A stretch of 64,000 bases of DNA, taken from assembly GCA_009667805.1 (NCBI GenBank), contig CM019069.1, positions 48,070,153 through 48,134,152 on the forward strand, read 5' to 3'. Under the pieces are notes generated by a model. It saw only the letters and a program-made list of their open reading frames with translations, was not told the origin of the DNA and made no database searches. Shown piece after piece: positions 60,088 through 64,000 of this stretch; positions within the stretch are counted from its first letter, which is position 1; the number at the start of each line of letters is the position of its first letter. This stretch comes from Leptobrachium leishanense (lineage: Eukaryota; Chordata; Amphibia; Anura; Megophryidae). The translations under genes were made by a program, and so were the position numbers.

Positions 60088-60859
60088 ATAAAATAATGGG
60101 TAGAGTCCTCGCGCTTACGCCAAGTGTCCAGTGAGTAATACTTCAAGATAATCTAGAAAACATAATAGGAGACATACATTGCGCAGTACATCCTTATGAC
60201 ACCTGGTTTCCAGAGAGAAAGTATTCAACTCGCTTTTTTCTGAGCCCCATAAAGTCGGCTCTGGACTATATAGGCATATATCTGTGGATATGATCTCACC
60301 AGCCCGTCCTACCAGCAACCATCCGTGGTGATAACCTGGTCCATAGATGAAATATTGGATCCCCGGGATATGTCACAGACGAAAAGTCGGCAGGATAAAA
60401 TGAAGTAAAATTTATTGCAGCACTAACGCGTTTTGACCTAATTGGTCTTTATCAAAGTGCAAAAAAATATACATGTATATTTTTTTGCACTTTGATAAAG
60501 ACCAATTAGGTCGAAACGCGTTAGTGCTGCAATAAATTTTACTTCATTTTATCCTGCCGACTTTTCGTCTGTGACATATCCCGGGGATCCAATATTTCAT
60601 CTATGGACCAGGTTATCACCACGGATGGTTGCTGGTAGGACGGGCTGGTGAGATCATATCCACAGATATATGCCTATATAGTCCAGAGCCGACTTTATGG
60701 GGCTCAGAAAAAAGTGAGTTGAATACTTTCTCTCTGGAAACCAGGTGTCATAAGGATGTACTGCGCAATGTATGTCTCCTATTATGTTTTCTAGATTATC
60801 TTGAAGTATTACTCACTGGACACTTGGCGTAAGCGCGAGGACTCTACCCATTATTTTAT
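60088..60859. repeat. 772-bp near-perfect palindrome
   Basis: Two 386-bp arms meet with no spacer; the centre (60473.5) is ATATACATGTATAT. Only a few mismatches are seen, for example CTCGCTTTTTT against AAAAAAGTGAG, and GTTTTGACC against GGTCGAAAC. Both arms encode the same chance 67-codon frame in opposite directions. Terminal or target repeats are not obvious, so it could be a foldback transposon or a local inverted duplication. Arms include AACGCGTTTTGACC and TATCCCGGGGATCC-like motifs. Confidence 0.95.
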
Positions 60860-61480
60860 GATATGAGAAAAGAAAATAACAGATTTGTAGCAGACACTTC
60901 TGAAGATTAAAAAAGTCTAATATTAGATGCTGGGTTATAATTTGGGTAATAATTAAAGATTTTGTGATTCAGTAATAATGGTTTTCTTTATCGTTATAGA
61001 AATTGCGCTTGTTCTATCAACCTGTTCTTTTTTTTTTTCTAGTTTGTAGAAATAGTTCTTGGGGCATTAAACATTTTTTAATGAAAAACAATGCCGTTCT
61101 GTTTCTTTTTCTCCGCTGCTTCCATTTGTCTGAGCTCCGCGCATGCCATTCCAGAGCAATGTGTGGTATGACATTCAGAATAACTCAACTATGTCAAGAG
61201 CTATAATGGCAAACGCCACTGAATTCACTATTCATTTAAACAATGTCCCGTTTGGCTTGAACGAAAAGATCACACGAGTCTAAACTGCTTTACATTTCTA
61301 GGATAAGAGAAAAATGTCACATGCAGGAAATTATTTCGTCCCGACAGAATGTAACATCAACCGTTCCTCCATCGCACAGGACCGGTGAATGTTTCTCCGG
61401 CAATATTAACTACACGTTGTTACTGACAACTGCACGCAAGTGCCCAGTCTGAACACATTCCTGCAAATGATCCCCAATTA
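60860..61480. other. unassigned sequence
   Basis: Nothing recognised. Confidence 0.5.
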
Positions 61481-61680
61481 TTTATTTATTTATTTATAAA
61501 GGATTTTACCAGGAAGGATACATTGAGATTTCTCTCGTTTTCAAGTATGTCCTGGGTTTAAGAACATTGAAATTTTACAGTCGTTACAGAAATACAAAGT
61601 AATAAAATGCAAGATATTAAAAACAAAACACAAATATACAGATTAACACAGGAAATAAATATGTAGGAAATAGTCACTAT

Positions 61681-62584
61681 CAGGGTTATCCAAAGAGATT
61701 CGAAAAGTCACCGCACGTTCGGTGACTTTTCGTTCTCTTCAATTCGGTTCCTTTTGCCGATTGCATTTCGGTGACCCTGCGGTGTATTCAGCAAACAGCA
61801 CAGGGTCCCCGAATTGCAGGGAAAAGCTGCCGAAAACCTGACGAAAACTAACCGAATGCACGCTGAAAACCAGCAAAAACATCTGGATTAACCTTCGAAG
61901 GAGCCGAACAGGAGCCGAATCACACAGAGCCAATCACACAGAGCCGAAGCAGCTGTGACGTAGAGGAGGCAGTGAATAAATTAGCAAAACCATTTGTATG
62001 AATCTGGGAAAATGAAACGCTGTTTGCAAAGAAACTACTGAGCGAAAATGTCTGAAATTTTCACAGGAGGTCCAGGGAATGATAATAAAGAGGGCTGTTA
62101 ACAAAAAAAATAAATAAACTGAAAAAAAAAAATCAAAAAAAAATCGGACTTTTAAAAAAAAATAAAAATCAGAAAAATGCTTAAAGTATCCTAAAAAATC
62201 TATAAATAAAGAGACTTTTTGCTGCAGAATTTTATAATGAATGGTTTATTAGATATTGAATTAAAACGGGAATATTTTTAACATTGAAGTCTATGGGATT
62301 CTCCTGAATAAACCTGCCGAATTAAACCACCGAATGGCAGGGCATTAGGGGAACCTTTCACTGCTGGTTTGTGTTCTCTGAATAGCAGAAGCAGTGATTT
62401 TTCATGGGGATTTCTCTGCCCTCGAACAGGCACCGAACAGGCACCGAATGTTCAGGCAATTCGCCAGGATTTGGCGAGCTGCCTGCTCTCTGGATAGCTG
62501 AATGGCCAGGAAAGGTAACCGAACACTGATTTTCAGCGTTCGGTTACCTTTCTCAAGCAATTCAGATCTCTTTGGATAACCCTG
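61681..62584. mobile_element. CAGGGTTATTC-family element, 904 bp
   Basis: TAT lies on both sides (61678-61680, 62585-62587). The ends are CAGGGTTATCCAAAGAGAT and ATCTCTTTGGATAACCCTG. The palindrome GTCACCGCACGTTCGGTGAC lies at 61707-61726, and the right arm GGTAACCGAACACTG pairs with CAGCGTTCGGTTACC. It has no nested insertion and a TTAA-poor centre. Confidence 0.9.
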
Positions 62585-62706
62585 TATGTTACATGTTTAC
62601 AGGTGCATTCTGTATTGAGGTATGTTAATAGGGAGCTCTTAAGGGACTTTAGACTGGGGGAAGATTTGATGGCGTCTGGGAGGTTATTCCATAATGGCAG
62701 TGATCT

Positions 62707-63330
62707 TTAGGAAAATGAGGATCGAGCCACTGTCTTTTTGTATTGCGGTATTGCAAGTAAGGTGTTGGTCCTGGATCGGAGGTTATAGGATGAGGGAACT
62801 GCCGCGGGAAGCAGCCTATTCAGGTAGGGTGGTAGCTTCCCAGAAAAGCTCTTAAACACCAGGTTGGAAAGGTGAAGGGTGCGTCTAGATTCCAGCGTCG
62901 GCCAGTTTAGCTCTTTTAACATGTCATAATGGTGGGTCATGTAGTTACATTGTAGCACAAAGCGACAGAATGAGTTATACAATGTAGTAAGTTTCTGGAG
63001 GTGCGTTTGCGGGGCGGCTGCATACACTACATCTCCGTATTCAATAGCCGGCATAAGCATTTGTTGTACAATCTGCTTTCTTACCGCGGAGCTCAGGCAA
63101 GATTTGTTTCTGCACAGGGCACCTTAGTTTGGGGTAAAGTTTAGATGAGTTTTTCGATGTGGGGCCAAAGGATAGATTTGGGTCTAACCACATACCTAGA
63201 TATTTGAGAGAAGTGACTGTGGTCAGCGTGTCATTTGATCTTGTCCTGACACATAGTTGGGGTGTTTGCAATTTATGTAGTTTAGCTGTTAATGGTTATG
63301 ACTGTAGCCATAATATTAATGGTTCCAGCC
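62707..63330 (-). pseudogene. Rex1-like LINE reverse transcriptase C-terminus, frameshifted
   Basis: The minus-strand frames give SLKYLGMWLDPNLSFGP (63271-63041 frame), then, after a shift near 63100, SCLSSAVRKQIVQQMLMPAI, EYGDVVYAAA, LYNSFCRFVL, THHYDMLKELNWPTLESRRT, SNLVFKSFSGKLPPYLNRLL and a stop at 62707. KYLGMWLD, the YGD motif and the THH..LKELNWP.L..RR block are typical of the thumb and C-terminal part of Rex1-type LINE ORF2. At least one frameshift. Clade assignment is from memory of motifs only. Confidence 0.75.
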
Positions 63331-63559
63331 TAATCATGGGCTTTTCTTTTGTAGCCAAGGCTGCCATCAGCAATCAGGGAGCCCCTTACTGAACAACTGG
63401 TCGTGGCCTCCCTTTCCTCAGCATCCCATTTCAGCAAATTGATTCATTATAAAACATTTTTACTTCTCTTCTGCTTAACTTATTTTACAGGGCATGTACT
63501 AAATCTCTGGTGGTCCAGCAAGGGGATAAAAAAATGTTCCTTGGTGGGAGAGCGTTCAC
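63331..63559. other. unassigned gap between two LINE fragments
   Basis: Nothing recognised with confidence; parts may belong to either LINE. Confidence 0.4.
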
Positions 63560-64000
63560 TTTGCACCTCCACCTGGTGCAGACAATATTAATCACTCTGC
63601 TCTTTCCTTCATCCCCCACATCAAGTCTCTTTCCTCCTCCTGCCGATACCAACTGCGTAATATTTCCCGAATTCGGCCATTTCTTACCGCTGTCACCACA
63701 AAACAACTCATACACGCCCTGGTAATCTCCCGACTCGACTATTGCAATAATCTCTTATCTGGCCTCCCTCTGTCCCGCCTCTCCCCCCTACAATCCATCC
63801 TGAACGCCTCTGCCAGGCTAATTCACCTCACCCGCCGCTCTGTCTCTGCCGCTCCCCTCTGCGAGTCCCTTCACTGGCTCCCCATCCACTGCAGAATTAA
63901 GTTCAAAATCCTTATCCTTACCTACAAAACCCTCACTAACTCAGCTCCCCACTACCTGTCCTCACTAATCACCAAATACACCCCAGCCCGCTCCCTAAGG
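63560..64000 (+). mobile_element. L2-like LINE reverse transcriptase, partial, runs off the window
   Basis: One frame stays open from 63560 to the window end and reads NHSALSFIPHIKSLSSSCRY, QLRNISRIRPFLT, KQLIHALVISRLDYCNNLLS, GLPLSRLSPLQSILNASARL, ESLHWLPIHCRIKFKILILT and YKTLTNSAPHYLSSLI. SRLDYCN.LL.GLP, LQ...NA.AR and LHWLP...RI.FKI are the conserved thumb and C-terminal block of L2-type (and related) LINE ORF2. No internal stop or frameshift is seen in about 147 codons. The upstream part is missing or unrecognised. Confidence 0.88.

Larger units (their letters stand above)
61482..63330 (-). mobile_element. Rex1-like LINE, 5'-truncated, split by a MITE
   Basis: On the minus strand the order is coding relic (about 63330-62707), 3' UTR (62706-62585, then 61680-61505) and an (AAAT)n tail (61504-61482). 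A CAGGGTTATTC-family element (61681-62584) splits the UTR at TAT. This copy ties the many dispersed tail fragments (15131, 17390, 28262, 43934) to one LINE family. Confidence 0.85.

Noticed and set aside
60115..60832. Two identical 67-codon frames on opposite strands
   Set aside because: They are the same chance frame in the two arms of the palindrome, with no protein motif.

Overview
The window reads as non-coding, repeat-saturated vertebrate DNA. An anuran amphibian is my best guess, inferred from the mix of CR1, L2-like and Rex1-like LINEs, Tc1 elements, hAT and Harbinger MITEs and piggyBac-type elements with TTAA targets; I cannot name a species from sequence alone. I find no host gene exon, no tRNA or rRNA and nothing prokaryotic. 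The only intact gene is a Tc1/mariner transposase at 30100-31122 (340 codons, DD34E triad, GRGRKK motif). It sits in a complete 1617-bp element with TA target duplications and a Sleeping Beauty-like double (IR/DR) terminal repeat. A sister copy at 47066-48683 has a stop codon next to a catalytic Asp plus a 1-base insertion.

Layout. 0-3.2 kb: mostly unassigned, one Harbinger MITE. 3.3-6.0 kb: a CAGGGTTATTC-family element split by a hAT element, then a diverged piggyBac-type element. 6.4-8.4 kb: a related element split by a GC-rich 1.6-kb insert that itself holds a Harbinger MITE. 9.4-10.5 kb: CR1 3' end and a MITE. 10.8-14.3 kb: GGGCYCTATT-type elements and a Tc1 relic carrying a Harbinger MITE. 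15-16.3 kb: LINE tail and an LTR-like unit. 18-20 kb and 25.8-27.9 kb: CAGGGTTATTC elements each carrying a hairpin-rich piggyBac-type element. 21-25.4 kb: GGGCYCTATT elements carrying Harbinger MITEs. 28.7-31.3 kb: a hAT element with its own minisatellite, abutting the intact Tc1. 31.8-32.9 kb: an array of about 146-bp units. 33.7-35.3 kb: a 1.5-kb GAGACTGATCT array with a 228-bp higher-order repeat. 35.8-46 kb: LTR-like unit, MITEs, a second Tc1 relic of the 13.4-kb family, another hairpin-rich element. 46.8-49.5 kb: LTR-like unit split by the damaged Tc1. 50.4-54.4 kb: nested hAT/CAGGGTTATTC elements and a third Tc1 relic. 56.6-58.3 kb: two CCTCCCTGGC piggyBac-type MITEs, one split by a complex inverted duplication. 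60.1-60.9 kb: a spacerless 772-bp palindrome. 61.5-64 kb: Rex1-like LINE split by a MITE, then an L2-like reverse transcriptase fragment running off the window.

The organisation is one of elements inside elements. Because most junctions have readable target duplications (TA, TWA, TAT, TTAA, 8-bp), the order of insertion can be worked out locally. Most short reading frames in the window are chance or repeat-derived.
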